Positions 19,508 through 30,043 are shown, counted from the first letter of the stretch. The stretch is 64,000 bases of DNA from Terripilifer ovatus (GCA_029222685.1 JARHVB010000028.1:33089-97088); one strand, 5' to 3'. Made by a program: numbers and translations. The notes: generated by a model from the sequence alone, not told the origin.

Positions 19508-19655
19508 CGTGAAAATAGAATCCTGTGGGTCGGAAAGATGCTATGGCGGGCGAAATCGCATATTGCCCGGAAAATAGCAGGCCGTGCGCCGGCCATCTTC
19601 CTATTTCCCGAAAATCTGGCGAAACCGGGGCTCGCCCGAAGCCAAACCGTTTCAT

Positions 19656-20948
19656 CTAATCCTCAGCGACAAGCTTGAATTCGGCCCGGCGGACAATGCC
19701 GGTGAAACCCGGTGCGCAGTGCAGCCGCAACTCAAGATCCGTGACCGCGTCATCGAGATGCAAGGGCAACTCGACTGTCTGCACCCCGCCAAGGTCCTCG
19801 GCGCCGAAATCGACTCTGGCGAGAACCCTGCTGCCCTTCTCGATCGCGACATCGATCTGCGCCGTGCCGGCCGTCTCGCCCGAGAAACCGAGCGAGACCA
19901 CATAGTCCCCCGCCGGCAGCGGCATATAGGGGCCGAACAGGCCGTAACCTTCCTGCCCGGTCAGATGCACGCCGTCGGAGCGCTTTTCGCCGATCTGGGT
20001 GGCGAAGCGCCGATCCGCGGCATCCAGCACGATGGGCTCACGGGCATTTCTCGCCGTCCAGATCGTCATCCACGGCACATCGTTCGAAACCATGGGCTCG
20101 GCGCGCCATCCGGTCAGAGCGAGCGCCTGCTGAAAATAGCGCTCCGAGAATCCGAGCTCCATCCAGCCGAACTTGCGGATCGACCACAGCGATTGCCCGT
20201 CCAGCCGCAGCCCCCAAGGTTGCGGGAAATCCGCATGAACCGGCTCGGCGGCAAAAAGGATACGGCCGCCCGGCTTGAGCACGCGGCGCAGCGCCCTGAG
20301 CAGCCTAAGATGGTCGTCGCAATGGTGAAAACATTCGAAAAACAGCACGACATCGTATGTCTTGCCGGTCTGTTCGGCCCACATGAAATCCGAATTGACG
20401 ACGTCGACAGTGACGCCGGCGAGACTGGCGCGCCGGCGAATAAGTTCGCAGAACCGCGCCTCGATATCCACCGCCGTCACCGCCATGCCCGTTTGCGCCA
20501 GCGCCAAAGTGGTATTGCCCCAGCCGGGTCCGAATTCGAGCACGCGGCTGCCGGGCGCAAGCTCCATCCGGCTGATCAGATAGCCGATCGCCATCAACTG
20601 TTCGCCGACGGTCTGGCAGCTTCCCGTCGCATAGGGGAAGGGCCGCCGCACGGCGTCGGCAATCTCGAACGCCGTCGCCTCGTTCTTCAGCGCATAATCG
20701 CGGCCGGCGATCCATCGATAAAGATCGAGCTGATGCGCGCGAAATTCCTGACTGAACGGATCGGCCGGCGCGGGCGGCGGCAGCATCTGGAAGGACGTGA
20801 AAACAGTGCGCAACGCATCGTCGGAAACAGCAGCAGCGGCATCGCAGTCGGCAAGGACGCGATCCAGTTCCTCGAGCGTTTCAAGCGTCCGCAAACCGTC
20901 CCTCGATTCGTCCAGGCAATCAGCCCGTGTCCTTGAGCCGCATTCCAT
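19656..20948 (-). CDS. SAM-dependent methyltransferase with C-terminal beta domain
   Basis: The 430-residue protein has a class I methyltransferase core at about 115-270: motif I VLEFGPGWGNTTLAL near 139, the acidic residue in AVDIEARF near 160, and FFECFHHCDDHLRLLRALRR followed by LKPGGRILF near 205-225. About 115 N-terminal residues precede it, and a C-terminal region (about 330-430) is rich in alternating hydrophobic residues, suggesting a beta-sandwich. Methyltransferases of this layout act in surface glycan or lipid modification, but the substrate is not deducible. The start at 20948 has no clear ribosome site, so the N terminus is uncertain. Confidence 0.75.
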   Translation of the reverse strand: MECGSRTRADCLDESRDGLRTLETLEELDRVLADCDAAAAVSDDALRTVFTSFQMLPPPAPADPFSQEFRAHQLDLYRWIAGRDYALKNEATAFEIADAVRRPFPYATGSCQTVGEQLMAIGYLISRMELAPGSRVLEFGPGWGNTTLALAQTGMAVTAVDIEARFCELIRRRASLAGVTVDVVNSDFMWAEQTGKTYDVVLFFECFHHCDDHLRLLRALRRVLKPGGRILFAAEPVHADFPQPWGLRLDGQSLWSIRKFGWMELGFSERYFQQALALTGWRAEPMVSNDVPWMTIWTARNAREPIVLDAADRRFATQIGEKRSDGVHLTGQEGYGLFGPYMPLPAGDYVVSLGFSGETAGTAQIDVAIEKGSRVLARVDFGAEDLGGVQTVELPLHLDDAVTDLELRLHCAPGFTGIVRRAEFKLVAED

Positions 20949-21019
20949 CGGACGGCGACTGTTGCCGGGCGATCCATAACCGGGATGATGCTTTTAATAA
21001 AGCTGCGCAGAAACGCCCG

Positions 21020-21040
21020 CCGGCGGCACAAGGCCGCCGG
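21020..21040 (-). terminator. GC-rich hairpin downstream of the MarR gene
   Basis: CCGGCGGC (21020-21027) pairs perfectly with GCCGCCGG (21033-21040) over a 5-base loop, 33 bases past the marR-type stop. Read on the reverse strand, only a weak T-run (GTTTC) follows, so termination is tentative. Confidence 0.4.
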
Positions 21041-21072
21041 ATCCTGCCTGACAGGCCTTGCGTGAGCGAACG

Positions 21073-21528
21073 TTACGCAGACGGGGCTGCTTGCGTCTCT
21101 TCGTCAAAAAACCCGACGAAAACCGCGCGGCTTTCTTCAAGCTTTTCGATATGGACATGCGCCACTTCGGCCAGCTTGCGCGCGCCGTCTGCGGTCAGGG
21201 CGAGCAAGGCGCGGCGGCGGTCCTTCGGATCCTTGACGCGCTCGATGAGATTGGCGTTTTCAAGCCGGTTCACCAATTCAGCCGCTGTATTGGGGCGGAT
21301 CAACAGCAGCCGGGCGAGTTCGCCGACACTCATCGGCTGGTCGTCGCCATGAGCCTTGATCGCGAGCATCGCCTGATAACGGCGCGGTCCCAGATTGGAT
21401 CGTTCAAGCATGGCGTCGCTGAAGGCGGTGAACTGACGCAAAGCGTGGCGGAAGCGCGCCAGCTTTTCGTAGTCTTCACGGCTGAGAAGCGGCATCTGGA
21501 CCATATTCTGCGCGTTTGAATTCGGCAT
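21073..21528 (-). CDS. MarR family transcriptional regulator
   Basis: The 151-residue winged-helix protein has a recognition segment near 65-90 (SVGELARLLLIRPNTAAELV), a wing ERVKDPKDRRRALLALT near 95-112, and dimerisation helices at both ends. MarR dimers usually repress nearby genes and release DNA on binding small phenolic or oxidised ligands. ATG 21528 (AGGGACAGGG upstream) is preferred to ATG 21561. Adjacent genes on the same strand are a methyltransferase and fba; neither is an obvious target. Confidence 0.85.
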   Translation of the reverse strand: MPNSNAQNMVQMPLLSREDYEKLARFRHALRQFTAFSDAMLERSNLGPRRYQAMLAIKAHGDDQPMSVGELARLLLIRPNTAAELVNRLENANLIERVKDPKDRRRALLALTADGARKLAEVAHVHIEKLEESRAVFVGFFDEETQAAPSA

Positions 21529-21647
21529 GCCCTGTCCCTTCACCAGATCGGCACCAAACATGGAGCGATACGATACTCTTGGATCGATTCCATATATACC
21601 GCCGCCGCATCAGCCAGTCACGGAAATTGCATCAGTAAAACTACGCG

Positions 21648-22712
21648 TTAGGCGAATTTCGGATCGAGCTCGCCCGAGGCATAGCGTTTAGCCATGACTG
21701 AGAGCGGCAAAGGCTTGATTTTGGAAGCTTTTCCAGCCGTATTGAACTGCTCCAGACGGTCGCGGCAAAGCTTGGTCATCGCATCCGTGGCGGGCTTCAG
21801 GTATTTGCGCGGATCGAATTCCCCGGGATGCTCGCTGAGAATCTTGCGGATCTGGCCGGTGATCGCCATGCGGTTGTCGGTGTCGATGTTGATCTTGCGG
21901 ACACCGTTCTTGATGCCGCGCTGGATTTCCTCCACCGGCACGCCCCAGGTTTGCGGCATCTTCCCGCCATAGGCGTTGATGACGTCCTGCAGATCCTGGG
22001 GTACCGACGACGATCCGTGCATGACCAGATGCACATGCGGCATCCGCCTGTGAATGTCCTCGATGACATTCATCGCCAGCACGTCGCCGTCCGGCTTGCG
22101 CGAAAACTTGTAGGCGCCGTGCGACGTGCCCATGGCGATGGCGAGTGCGTCGACCTTGGTTTCCTTGACGAACTTCACCGCTTCATCGGGATTGGTCAGA
22201 AGCTGGTCATGGGAAAGTTTGCCCTCGGCGCCGTGGCCGTCTTCCTTCTCGCCCATGCCGGTTTCCAGCGAGCCGAGAACGCCCAGTTCGCCTTCGACCG
22301 AAATACCGCCGAGATGCGCCATGCCGACCACTTTGTTGGTGACGCCGACGTTATAATCCCAATCGGCCGGCGTCTTTCCATCGGCCTTCAGCGAACCGTC
22401 CATCATCACCGACGTAAAGCCCGACTGCATCGCCGTTACGCAGGTGCCCGGCTCGTTGCCGTGATCGAGATGCACGCAGACGGGGATATACGGATACATC
22501 TCCACCACCGCGTCCATCATGTGGCGCAACATGATGTCGTTGGCATAGGAGCGCGCGCCGCGCGAGGCCTGGATGATCACCGGCGCCTCGACGGCATCGG
22601 CCGCGGCCATGATCGCCAGCGCCTGTTCCATATTGTTGATGTTGAACGCCGGCACGCCGTAATCGTGCTCGGCGGCATGGTCGAGGAGCTGCCTCAGGGT
22701 GATACGGGCCAT
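21648..22712 (-). CDS. fba: Class II fructose-bisphosphate aldolase
   Basis: Zn-dependent aldolase joining dihydroxyacetone phosphate and glyceraldehyde 3-phosphate, 354 residues. Motifs: [11 protein letters not shown] near residue 18, the metal-binding VHLDHG near 82-87, [10 protein letters not shown] near 197 and [10 protein letters not shown] near 237, characteristic of the Calvin-type class II group. ATG 22712 ([10 protein letters not shown]) fits the family; the open frame upstream to 22856 is not conserved sequence. It is the last gene of tkt-gap-pgk-fba. The 67-base gap from pgk carries a tandem repeat. Confidence 0.95.
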   Translation of the reverse strand: MARITLRQLLDHAAEHDYGVPAFNINNMEQALAIMAAADAVEAPVIIQASRGARSYANDIMLRHMMDAVVEMYPYIPVCVHLDHGNEPGTCVTAMQSGFTSVMMDGSLKADGKTPADWDYNVGVTNKVVGMAHLGGISVEGELGVLGSLETGMGEKEDGHGAEGKLSHDQLLTNPDEAVKFVKETKVDALAIAMGTSHGAYKFSRKPDGDVLAMNVIEDIHRRMPHVHLVMHGSSSVPQDLQDVINAYGGKMPQTWGVPVEEIQRGIKNGVRKINIDTDNRMAITGQIRKILSEHPGEFDPRKYLKPATDAMTKLCRDRLEQFNTAGKASKIKPLPLSVMAKRYASGELDPKFA

Positions 22713-22729
22713 CTTGTCTCTCCGTCGAA

Positions 22730-22777
22730 GTATCTGCCGTCGAAAGTATCTGCCGTCGAAAGTATCTGCCGTCGAAA
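22730..22777. repeat. 16-bp tandem repeat, three copies, between pgk and fba
   Basis: The unit GTATCTGCCGTCGAAA occurs three times exactly (22730-22745, 22746-22761, 22762-22777), with a partial copy CCGTCGAA before it. The array lies 2 bases from the pgk stop and about 18 bases upstream of the fba start, so it sits in the fba leader where copy number could alter translation coupling. Confidence 0.9.
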
Positions 22778-22779
22778 AA

Positions 22780-24027
22780 TTATTTGCCGTTGTTGACGCG
22801 CAACGCCTCGACGCCCGGCAGGCTCTTGCCCTCGAGCCATTCAAGAAATGCGCCACCCGCCGTTGAAATATAGCTGAATTTCTCGCCGACGCCCGCCTGA
22901 TTGAGCGCCGCCACCGTATCGCCGCCGCCGGCGACCGTCAGCAGTTGATTTGCCGACGTACGGTCGGCGGCAAATTGCGCCACGGCATTTGTCCCCGCGT
23001 CGAACGGGCTCAGTTCGAATGCGCCGAACGGCCCGTTCCAGACCAGCGTCTTCGTACCGGCGAGCACCTTGTCGATGGCCGCAACCGATGCAGGCCCGAT
23101 ATCGAGGATCATGTCGCCGTCCTCGACCATATCGATGCCGACCACATGGGAGGGCGCATGCGCCTTGAAGTCGTGCGCCACGACCACGTCTTCCGGCAGC
23201 ACGATCTGGCAATGCGCATCTCGCGCGGCATCGAGGATTTTCAACGCCGTCTCATACATGTTGCGCTCGACCAGCGACTTGCCGACCTTCCTGCCTTGAG
23301 CGGCAAAGAACGTGTTGGCCATCGCGCCGCCGATGATCAGATAGTCGACCTTCTTCATCAGATTGCCGAGCAGGGCAAGCTTGCTGGAAACCTTGGCACC
23401 GCCGACGATCGCCGCGAGCGGCCGCTCTGGTTCGTCGAGCGCATGGTTCAGGGCTTCGAGCTCTGCCTGCATGCTGCGTCCGGCACAGGCCGGCAGCACA
23501 TGCGCCAGGCCTTCGGTCGAGGCGTGCGAGCGATGCGCGACGGAGAAACCATCGTTGACGTAGACGTCTCCAAGCTTCGCCAGCTCCGCCACGAACGCCG
23601 GATCGTTGGCTTCTTCGCCCTTGTGAAAGCGCGTGTTCTCGAGCAGCAGCACGTCGCCGTCCTGCATGGCAGCGACCGCCTCCTGCGTCTCCTCGCCGAT
23701 ACAGTCGAAGGCAAACGACACCGGCCAGTCGAGATGCGCCGATACGGCGGCGGCGAGCGGTCGCAAGGTATTGTCCTCGTCGGGTCCGTTCTTCGGACGG
23801 CCGAAATGCGACAGCAGAATCAGCTTGCCGCCGCGCGAGATGATCTCGCGCATGGTCGGGATGATGCGCTCGAGCCGCGTCGTATCGGTAACCCGTCCGC
23901 TTTCGACCGGCAGGTTGAGATCGACGCGGAGCAGCACGCGCTTGCCGGCGATGTCGACATCTTCAAGCGTACGGAATTTCGGCATCGTCGGGCTTTCGGC
24001 CAGGCTTTCGGCGGTGTCGTCAGTCAT
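22780..24027 (-). CDS. pgk: Phosphoglycerate kinase
   Basis: Makes ATP and 3-phosphoglycerate from 1,3-bisphosphoglycerate, reversibly, in the cytosol. Motifs: LLRVDLNLP near residue 32, LLSHFGRPK near 72, NDGFSVAHR near 157, [10 protein letters not shown] near 207 and [12 protein letters not shown] near 378. The frame gives 415 residues from ATG 24027; a second ATG at 23985 ([17 protein letters not shown]) would give the more typical 401 residues, and neither has a strong ribosome site. It lies 46 bases after gap. Confidence 0.95.
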   Translation of the reverse strand: MTDDTAESLAESPTMPKFRTLEDVDIAGKRVLLRVDLNLPVESGRVTDTTRLERIIPTMREIISRGGKLILLSHFGRPKNGPDEDNTLRPLAAAVSAHLDWPVSFAFDCIGEETQEAVAAMQDGDVLLLENTRFHKGEEANDPAFVAELAKLGDVYVNDGFSVAHRSHASTEGLAHVLPACAGRSMQAELEALNHALDEPERPLAAIVGGAKVSSKLALLGNLMKKVDYLIIGGAMANTFFAAQGRKVGKSLVERNMYETALKILDAARDAHCQIVLPEDVVVAHDFKAHAPSHVVGIDMVEDGDMILDIGPASVAAIDKVLAGTKTLVWNGPFGAFELSPFDAGTNAVAQFAADRTSANQLLTVAGGGDTVAALNQAGVGEKFSYISTAGGAFLEWLEGKSLPGVEALRVNNGK

Positions 24028-24073
24028 GTCCAGGCGGTTCCGTGCGGCTGCGGATGTTCGATCACATCTGCGA

Positions 24074-25081
24074 TCATATCTGCTTGCCCATGGCGACAGC
24101 CGTGTCGACCAGACGGCACGAGAAACCCCATTCGTTGTCGTACCAGCTCAGCACGCGCACGAACGTGCCGTCGATGACCTTGGTCTCCATCGTGTGGAAG
24201 ATCGACGAATGGCTGTTGTGATTGAAATCGACCGAGACATTGGGGTCGTCTGTATAGGACAGCACACCCTTCAGCTCCTGGCCCGCCGCGCGGCGGATCA
24301 CGCTGTTGATCTCGTCCTTGGTCGTGGCGCGCTTGGCCGTGAACTTGAGATCGACCACCGACACGTTGGCGGTCGGCACGCGGATGGAGGAGCCATCGAG
24401 CTTGCCGGCAAGTTCCGGCAGAACCAGGCCGACGGCCTTGGCCGCGCCGGTCTTGGTGGGAATCATCGACAGGGCGGCAGCGCGGGCGCGATAGAGATCC
24501 TTGTGGGTCGAATCATGCGTCGGCTGGTCGCCGGTATAGGAATGGATCGTTGTCATGAAACCGTGCTCGATGCCGATGTGATCGTTGAGCACTTTTGCGA
24601 CAGGCACAAGACAATTGGTCGTGCACGAGGCATTCGAAACGATGATGTCGTCGCGGGTCAGCTTATCGTGATTGACGCCGTAAACGACCGTGAGGTCGGC
24701 ATCGTCGCAGGGCGAGGACACCAGCACGCGTTTGGCGCCCGCCTCGATATGGGCCATGGCAGCCGATTTCTTGGTGAACTTGCCGGTGCATTCGAGAACG
24801 ATGTCGATGCCCATGTCCTTGTGCGGCAGCTTTGAAGGATCGCGGTCCGACGTCAACTGCATCGGGCCGTGCCCGGCATCGATCATCTGCGGGCCATAGG
24901 TGATTTCGCCGGGAAAGCGGCCGTGGATCGAATCGAATTTCAGCAGATGGACCAGTGTCTCGACAGGCGCGGTGCCGTTGATGGCGACGACCTCGATGTC
25001 CTTTCGTCCTGATTCAATGATCGAGCGCAGCGCCAGGCGACCGATGCGGCCGAAACCATTGATCGAAACCCTGACAGCCAT
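24074..25081 (-). CDS. gap: Glyceraldehyde-3-phosphate dehydrogenase, type I
   Basis: NAD(P)-dependent phosphorylating dehydrogenase, 335 residues. It shows the nucleotide-binding [13 protein letters not shown] at the N terminus, the catalytic Cys in [13 protein letters not shown] near residue 155, HSYTGDQ near 180 and [11 protein letters not shown] near 315. ATG 25081 (MAVRVSING) follows GGAGAAGGA. It is second in tkt-gap-pgk-fba, 51 bases after tkt. Confidence 0.97.
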   Translation of the reverse strand: MAVRVSINGFGRIGRLALRSIIESGRKDIEVVAINGTAPVETLVHLLKFDSIHGRFPGEITYGPQMIDAGHGPMQLTSDRDPSKLPHKDMGIDIVLECTGKFTKKSAAMAHIEAGAKRVLVSSPCDDADLTVVYGVNHDKLTRDDIIVSNASCTTNCLVPVAKVLNDHIGIEHGFMTTIHSYTGDQPTHDSTHKDLYRARAAALSMIPTKTGAAKAVGLVLPELAGKLDGSSIRVPTANVSVVDLKFTAKRATTKDEINSVIRRAAGQELKGVLSYTDDPNVSVDFNHNSHSSIFHTMETKVIDGTFVRVLSWYDNEWGFSCRLVDTAVAMGKQI

Positions 25082-25132
25082 AAAATCCTTCTCCAATCTG
25101 CTCCGGTTGCACCCGCTGCACCGCTGTGCCGA

Positions 25133-27124
25133 TCACCCGTTGTGACGAGCCATGGCCGCTGCGGCAACCGCTTGAGGTGTAATACCAAAATGTTCGTAAA
25201 GTTTCTTATACGGACCACTGGCACCAAAAGTTGACATTCCGACGAAGGCACCATCCGAACCGATGATTGCGTCCCATCCCATCCGGATCGCCGCCTCGAC
25301 CGCGACTTTCACCGGCGCATCGCCGATCACCCGGCGCCGCGTCGCCTCATCCTGCTCCAGGAAGATATCCATGCAGGGCACCGAGACAACCCGCGCGGCC
25401 ACGCCCTTGTCGGCCAGCAGCTTCTGCGCATCGAGCGCGATTTCGACCTCGGACCCCGAGGCGAAAATCGACACCTGCGCGGGTCCGTTCGCATGCCCGT
25501 CGGCGGCGGAGAGTTCATAGGCCCCTCTGGCGCAGAGGTTATCCTGCATCACCGAGGTGCGGACCTGCCGCAGATTCTGGCGCGTCAACGCCAGAATCGA
25601 CGGCGTATGGGCGGATTCGAGCGCAACCTGCCAGCATTCCAGCGTCTCCGTCAGGTCGGCGGGGCGGAACACGTTCAGATTGGGAATGGCGCGCAGCGCC
25701 GCCAGATGCTCGACAGGCTGATGCGTCGGTCCGTCTTCACCCAGTCCGATCGAATCGTGGGTCAGAACCTCGATATGGCGCAGCCCCATCAGCGCCGCGA
25801 GCCGCAGGGACGGACGGCAGTAATCGCTGAACACCAGGAAGGTCGCCCCCGAAGGGATGAACCCGCCGTGCAGCGCCATGCCGTTGATCGCGGCAGCCAT
25901 GCCGTGCTCGCGAATGCCCCAATGGACATAGCGGCCGGCATAGTTGCCCGGCGCAATGGCAGGCGTAGCCGCCACTTTGGTATTGTTGGAGCCGGTGAGA
26001 TCGGCCGATCCGGTGATCAGTTCCGGCACCGCCGGCGCGAGCGCCGCGAGAACCGCCTCGCCGGCCTTTCGCGTGGCGATCGGCGCCGTTTCCCCGGCCG
26101 CCTTCTCCTTGAAGGCCTGCACGGCAGCGGCAAAACCGGCCGGGAGCTTGCCCGAGAGACGCCGCTCGAACTCCGCCCGTTTCGCCGGGTCGAGCGCGGC
26201 CAGGCGCTTTTCCCACTGCTGGCGGGCGGATGCGCCACGGACGCCTGCGGCCCGCCAGGTTTCCAATATGTCGCCCGGCACTTCGAACGGCGCGTAGGGC
26301 CAGTGCAGGTTCCTGCGCGCGCCTTCGATCTCGCCGGCGCCCAGGGCCTCGCCATGGGCTTTCGACGTGCCGGCGCGGGTCGGCGCACCAAAGCCGATCG
26401 TCGTCCTGCAGGCGATCAGGCTCGGCTTGTCCGACCCTTGGGCCTTCTCGACGGCAGCCAGAATAGCTGCGGGATCATGGCCGTCGATGCGGCTGGCATT
26501 CCACCCGCAGGCCTCGAAACGTTTGATCTGATCCACCGAATCGGAGACTGACGTCGGTCCGTCGATGGAAATGCCGTTGTCGTCGTACAGCACGATCATA
26601 CGGTTGAGCTTGAGATGGCCGGCGATGGCGATCGCTTCCTGTGAAACGCCCTCCATCAGGTCGCCGTCCGAGCACAGCACATAGGTGTGGTGGTCGACGA
26701 TATCGCCGAATTCGGCGTTGAGCATGCGCTCGGCGAGCGCCATGCCCACGGCGGATGAAATCCCCTGGCCCAGCGGCCCGGTCGTCATCTCCACGCCGAC
26801 GGTGTGGTGGTATTCCGGGTGACCCGGCGTCAGCGACCCGAGCTGGCGGAAATTCTCCAGCTGTTCGATCGTCATGCCCTGTCCGCCGGTCAGATAAAGC
26901 AGCGCATAGAGCAGCATCGACCCGTGGCCCGCCGACAGGACGAAGCGGTCACGATCCGCCCAATGCGGCGCAGAAGCGTCGTATTTCAATACCTTGGTGA
27001 ACAGGACGGTGGCCATGTCGGCGGCGCCCATCGGCAGGCCGGGATGGCCGGATTTGGCCTTTTCAACCGCATCCATCGCCAGTGCCCGAATCGCGTTGGC
27101 CATGGAATCATGTGAGACAGTCAT
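25133..27124 (-). CDS. tkt: Transketolase
   Basis: Thiamine-diphosphate enzyme moving two-carbon units between sugar phosphates, 663 residues. Motifs: [15 protein letters not shown] near 24-38, [14 protein letters not shown] near 115, the ThDP/Mg segment [14 protein letters not shown] near 153, and in the second half [20 protein letters not shown] near 460 and [12 protein letters not shown] near 555. ATG 27124 is chosen for family length. It heads the central carbon operon, about 266 bases from the divergent DUF4164 gene. Confidence 0.96.
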   Translation of the reverse strand: MTVSHDSMANAIRALAMDAVEKAKSGHPGLPMGAADMATVLFTKVLKYDASAPHWADRDRFVLSAGHGSMLLYALLYLTGGQGMTIEQLENFRQLGSLTPGHPEYHHTVGVEMTTGPLGQGISSAVGMALAERMLNAEFGDIVDHHTYVLCSDGDLMEGVSQEAIAIAGHLKLNRMIVLYDDNGISIDGPTSVSDSVDQIKRFEACGWNASRIDGHDPAAILAAVEKAQGSDKPSLIACRTTIGFGAPTRAGTSKAHGEALGAGEIEGARRNLHWPYAPFEVPGDILETWRAAGVRGASARQQWEKRLAALDPAKRAEFERRLSGKLPAGFAAAVQAFKEKAAGETAPIATRKAGEAVLAALAPAVPELITGSADLTGSNNTKVAATPAIAPGNYAGRYVHWGIREHGMAAAINGMALHGGFIPSGATFLVFSDYCRPSLRLAALMGLRHIEVLTHDSIGLGEDGPTHQPVEHLAALRAIPNLNVFRPADLTETLECWQVALESAHTPSILALTRQNLRQVRTSVMQDNLCARGAYELSAADGHANGPAQVSIFASGSEVEIALDAQKLLADKGVAARVVSVPCMDIFLEQDEATRRRVIGDAPVKVAVEAAIRMGWDAIIGSDGAFVGMSTFGASGPYKKLYEHFGITPQAVAAAAMARHNG

Positions 27125-27390
27125 GTGATTTATCCGGAAGCGCAGACGCCGGCATGATGCCGCTCGCCAGCGGATGACGCTCATGAACGAAAGCGGTTCC
27201 TGATACCATCTCACTTGTGCGTGTCAAATCAAGCCGCCGCAAATTTGCTCAGAAATTGCCTGAAAACTCAGGCGAAACCGATTGTCCTGTGGGCAAGATT
27301 CGGCGTTGGCGTTGACGTGCGCCCCTGTCTTGCGACTAATGGCGGCATGCGCACCCTGTGAGCTGCCCAATAGCTTTGAGTGAGCTGCCA

Positions 27391-27693
27391 ATGACCCTGC
27401 CCCCGACCATGCCGGCCCGTCTCGACACCGCGTTGAAGCGCCTCGCCTCGGCCCTCGATCATCTTGAGGCGGCGGGAGAACGGCGCGTCCAGGCCGACGG
27501 CGTCCGCGCCGATCTCGAGGAGGAGCTGTCCGTCATGCGCGACGACCGCGCCAGGCTCGCGGTCGAGCTCGACGGCGCCCTGGCGCGCGCCCGCAATCTC
27601 GCCCTCGCCAATACGGAAGTCCGCCAGCGGCTGGAAAAGGCCGGCGACACGGTCAAATCCATGATTGTCGCGACCGGCGGCGGAAACGGATAA
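27391..27693 (+). CDS. DUF4164 family coiled-coil protein
   Basis: The 100-residue, almost wholly helical protein has heptad-like Leu/Ala spacing (LDTALKRLASALDHLEAAGER, LEEELSVMRDDRARLAVELD) and no signal peptide. DUF4164 proteins are found beside zapA in Rhizobiales and are presumed division-related helpers by that association. It ends 5 bases before the zapA start, so the two are cotranscribed. ATG 27391 is preferred over a GTG at 27358. Confidence 0.8.
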   Translation: MTLPPTMPARLDTALKRLASALDHLEAAGERRVQADGVRADLEEELSVMRDDRARLAVELDGALARARNLALANTEVRQRLEKAGDTVKSMIVATGGGNG

Positions 27694-27698
27694 TCACC

Positions 27699-28067
27699 AT
27701 GGCGCAGATCACCGTCACTGTCGGCGGCCGGCCCTACAGGATGGCATGCGCCGACGGCGAGGAAACTCATCTCGAAAGCCTCGCCCGCCTCGTCGACAGC
27801 AGGATCGCCGAATTGCGCGGCTCCTTCGGCGAGATCGGCGACCAGCGCCTGACCGTCATGGCGGCGATTTCGATCGCCGACGAACTGGCCGAGAACAAGC
27901 GCAGCATCGCGAAGCTCAACGCCGAGATCGAGCGCCTGCACGATTCCAGCCGCGCCGCGCAATCGACCAGCGAGACCTGGACGGAGGCGGTCGCCGACGA
28001 CATCGAGGATGCCGCCATGCGAATCGAGAAGCTGGCGCAACTGCTGAACGCGTCGGGCAAGAGCTAG
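27699..28067 (+). CDS. zapA: Cell division protein ZapA
   Basis: ZapA binds and bundles FtsZ at the division ring. The 122-residue protein has the conserved start ITVTVGGRPYRMACADGEE, the LARLVDSRIAELR block near 31, the MAAISIADELAENK helix near 54 and a C-terminal coiled coil. Partner DUF4164 lies directly upstream. The last codons and stop are duplicated in the DNA immediately downstream (see 28053-28082). In related genomes 6S RNA and the cyclo-ligase gene tend to follow zapA; here they lie 8 kb away. Confidence 0.9.
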   Translation: MAQITVTVGGRPYRMACADGEETHLESLARLVDSRIAELRGSFGEIGDQRLTVMAAISIADELAENKRSIAKLNAEIERLHDSSRAAQSTSETWTEAVADDIEDAAMRIEKLAQLLNASGKS

Positions 28068-28082
28068 TCGGGCAAAAGCTAG
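28053..28082. repeat. 15-bp direct duplication spanning the zapA stop
   Basis: TCGGGCAAGAGCTAG (28053-28067) is followed at once by TCGGGCAAAAGCTAG (28068-28082), one mismatch. Each copy encodes SGK-S-stop in the zapA frame, so read-through would add only one SGKS before a second stop. It looks like replication slippage. Confidence 0.85.
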
Positions 28083-28205
28083 ACGAGATACCCCGTAAGA
28101 TCCTGCTTGCCTGAGCTTGCGAAGCCCGACAGGATTGCGCCCGCGCGACGGATCCAGCTCCGCCTGCGGCAAAAATAAGAACGACATCGATCGGGGAGGA
28201 TCCAC

Positions 28206-29189
28206 ATGTTCGCATCAAGACGCGTTCCGCTGCTTTGTGCCGCGCTTTCCAGTCTGTTTTTGGCAGCACAGTCCCAGGCGCAACAGAAGCAACCGGCCTA
28301 TCCCGCCGAAACCATTCGCCTCATCTCACCCTTCGGCACCGGCGGACTGACCGACAGTTTCGGCCGCGGTCTCGCCATCGAGATGGCCAGGCACCTCGGC
28401 CAGTCGATCATCGTCGAAAACAAGCCCGGCGCGGCCGGATTGAACGGCACCGCCAGCTGTGCCGCCGCGAAACCTGACGGCTACACCATCTGCATGCTGC
28501 CGATCGACGCCATGAGCTATGCCCCGCACATGCGCAAGACCATGCCCTTCGATCCCGATACCGCTATCGCGCCGATTGCCCAGGCGCTTTATGTCTCGCA
28601 GGCGCTGGTGGTGCACAAATCAGTCGACGCGAAGTCGATCAGGGAATTGATCGCGCTGGCCCGCAAAATGCCGGAGGGACTGCACTATTCCAATTCCTCG
28701 GTCGTGCATCTCATGACCATGACGAAACTGGCCAAGGACAATGACATCAAGCTGATCTCGGTGCCCTACAAGAGCGGCGGCGAGGCGACGACCGCGCTCA
28801 TCAATGGCGACGTCAAGATCGGCCTGTTCGGTGTCGGCAATATCGCGCCGTTCATGGCAAGCGGCGATGTGAGGGCGATTGCCATCCACGGTCCGAAGCG
28901 CCCGGCGTTGATGCCGGATGTGCCGACCATGGAGGAGCAGGGCTACCCCGTCGGCGGCCAGGGCTGGATCGGCCTTGCCGCACCCGGCGGCACGCCCGAG
29001 CCCATTCTCGACACGCTTTATGATGCCGCCATGAAAGCGATGAAGGATCCCGAATTCATCAAGCGCTTCTACGAAGGCCTCGGCCTCGATCCGCGCTATA
29101 TGACCCGGCAGGAATTCACGGTGTTTCTGAAAAAGGACCGCACCGAGGCCGGCGAACTCGCCAGGCTGGCTGGCATCGAGCCTCAGTAA
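28206..29189 (+). CDS. TctC/Bug-type solute receptor
   Basis: The 327-residue periplasmic receptor has a signal peptide ending AAQSQA-QQ, YPAETIRLISPFGTGGLTD at the mature N terminus, VENKPGAAGLNG near residue 76, and a typical AAPGGTPEPILDTL near residue 260. These domains bind carboxylates or related small acids. The ATG follows GGGGAGGA. No TctA/TctB genes are nearby, as is common for orphan Bug proteins. The next gene (porin) converges on it. Confidence 0.9.
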   Translation: MFASRRVPLLCAALSSLFLAAQSQAQQKQPAYPAETIRLISPFGTGGLTDSFGRGLAIEMARHLGQSIIVENKPGAAGLNGTASCAAAKPDGYTICMLPIDAMSYAPHMRKTMPFDPDTAIAPIAQALYVSQALVVHKSVDAKSIRELIALARKMPEGLHYSNSSVVHLMTMTKLAKDNDIKLISVPYKSGGEATTALINGDVKIGLFGVGNIAPFMASGDVRAIAIHGPKRPALMPDVPTMEEQGYPVGGQGWIGLAAPGGTPEPILDTLYDAAMKAMKDPEFIKRFYEGLGLDPRYMTRQEFTVFLKKDRTEAGELARLAGIEPQ

Positions 29190-29230
29190 GGCAGACCACT
29201 CCAGCGCCGGCCCGGCACGACTGCCAGACA

Positions 29231-29260
29231 ACAAAAAACCCGGCCGCGAAGGCCGGGTTT
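29231..29260 (-). terminator. Rho-independent terminator of the porin gene
   Basis: AAACCCGGCC (29236-29245) pairs with GGCCGGGTTT (29251-29260) over GCGAA. Read on the reverse strand, the stem is followed by a T-tract (complement of the A-run at 29233-29238), placing termination about 60 bases after the porin stop. The forward-strand gene ending at 29189 may use it too. Confidence 0.85.
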
Positions 29261-29305
29261 CTCGAATGGATACGAGCGATTCGCGGATGCGAAGCGCATG
29301 TCCGA

Positions 29306-30043
29306 TCAGTACTTGGCGACGACCGCAGCCGGGGCGCCCCAGTTGAAGCGGTAGTTCAGACCGGCGCGGACGATGTGCGCCGTGCTCTTCACGCCAAGGC
29401 TGAAGCCCGGAACCGTGATGATGTTCTTGTTGCCGAGGTCGGCATAGAGGTATTCGGTCTTGAACGACCAGTTCGGCGTCAGGGCGTATTCCAGGCCGAC
29501 ACCGGCAGTCCAGCCGCCGTTGGTGCTGCTGGTGCCAAGGCCGAAACCGTTGATGTTGATGGAGGACTTCACCTTGCCGTAGGCGTAACCACCGGTCACG
29601 TACAGGAGGGCGCGATCCATGAACGCGTATCCGAGGCGGGCGCGGACGGTGCCGAGATAATCCATCTGCGAACCGGCCGTCAGGGCCAGGAACGGCGGCA
29701 CGGCGAGCGACAGCTTGCCTTCGATGTTGGTGTACTGCAGGTCGGCTTCGAGACCGACGACAATGGCGCTACCAGCGAACTGATAGTTGTAGCCGATCTG
29801 GCCGCCGCCGATGAAGCCGCTCGAATTCAGCTTGGCGCTGCCGGCGATGCCGAAGCCAGCGAAGGGGTATTCGTACTTGTCGCCAGCGTAGCCGGCGTTC
29901 ACACCGATGTAGAAACCGGTCCAGGTGAAGATCGGAGCAGCATAAACCGGTGCCGGTGCATAGCCGCGCGACGGCAGATCGGCGGCGGCGGCGAGGGCCG
30001 TCGTGCCGAGCAGGGCAGCAAGTGCCAGGGAAACTTTTCTCAT
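29306..30043 (-). CDS. Outer-membrane beta-barrel protein, Omp25/31 type
   Basis: The 245-residue protein has a signal peptide ending ALAAA-AD and then the family's PIFTWTGFYIGVNAGYAG motif. Alternating amphipathic strands follow, including GGGQIGYNYQFAGSAIVVGLE, LGTVRARLGYAF, ALLYVTGGYAYG and WTAGVGLEYAL. The C terminus (HIVRAGLNYRFNWG... ending VVAKY) fits a barrel-insertion signal. ATG 30043 is chosen because it starts the signal peptide. It has its own terminator and is probably strongly expressed. Role: surface protein or porin; solute unknown. Confidence 0.9.
   Translation of the reverse strand: MRKVSLALAALLGTTALAAAADLPSRGYAPAPVYAAPIFTWTGFYIGVNAGYAGDKYEYPFAGFGIAGSAKLNSSGFIGGGQIGYNYQFAGSAIVVGLEADLQYTNIEGKLSLAVPPFLALTAGSQMDYLGTVRARLGYAFMDRALLYVTGGYAYGKVKSSININGFGLGTSSTNGGWTAGVGLEYALTPNWSFKTEYLYADLGNKNIITVPGFSLGVKSTAHIVRAGLNYRFNWGAPAAVVAKY

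Noticed and set aside
21073..21528. MarR gene as OhrR, regulator of ohr
   Set aside because: It is 21 kb away from ohr and I cannot identify the conserved N-terminal sensing Cys expected of OhrR; the N-terminal part shows no cysteine.
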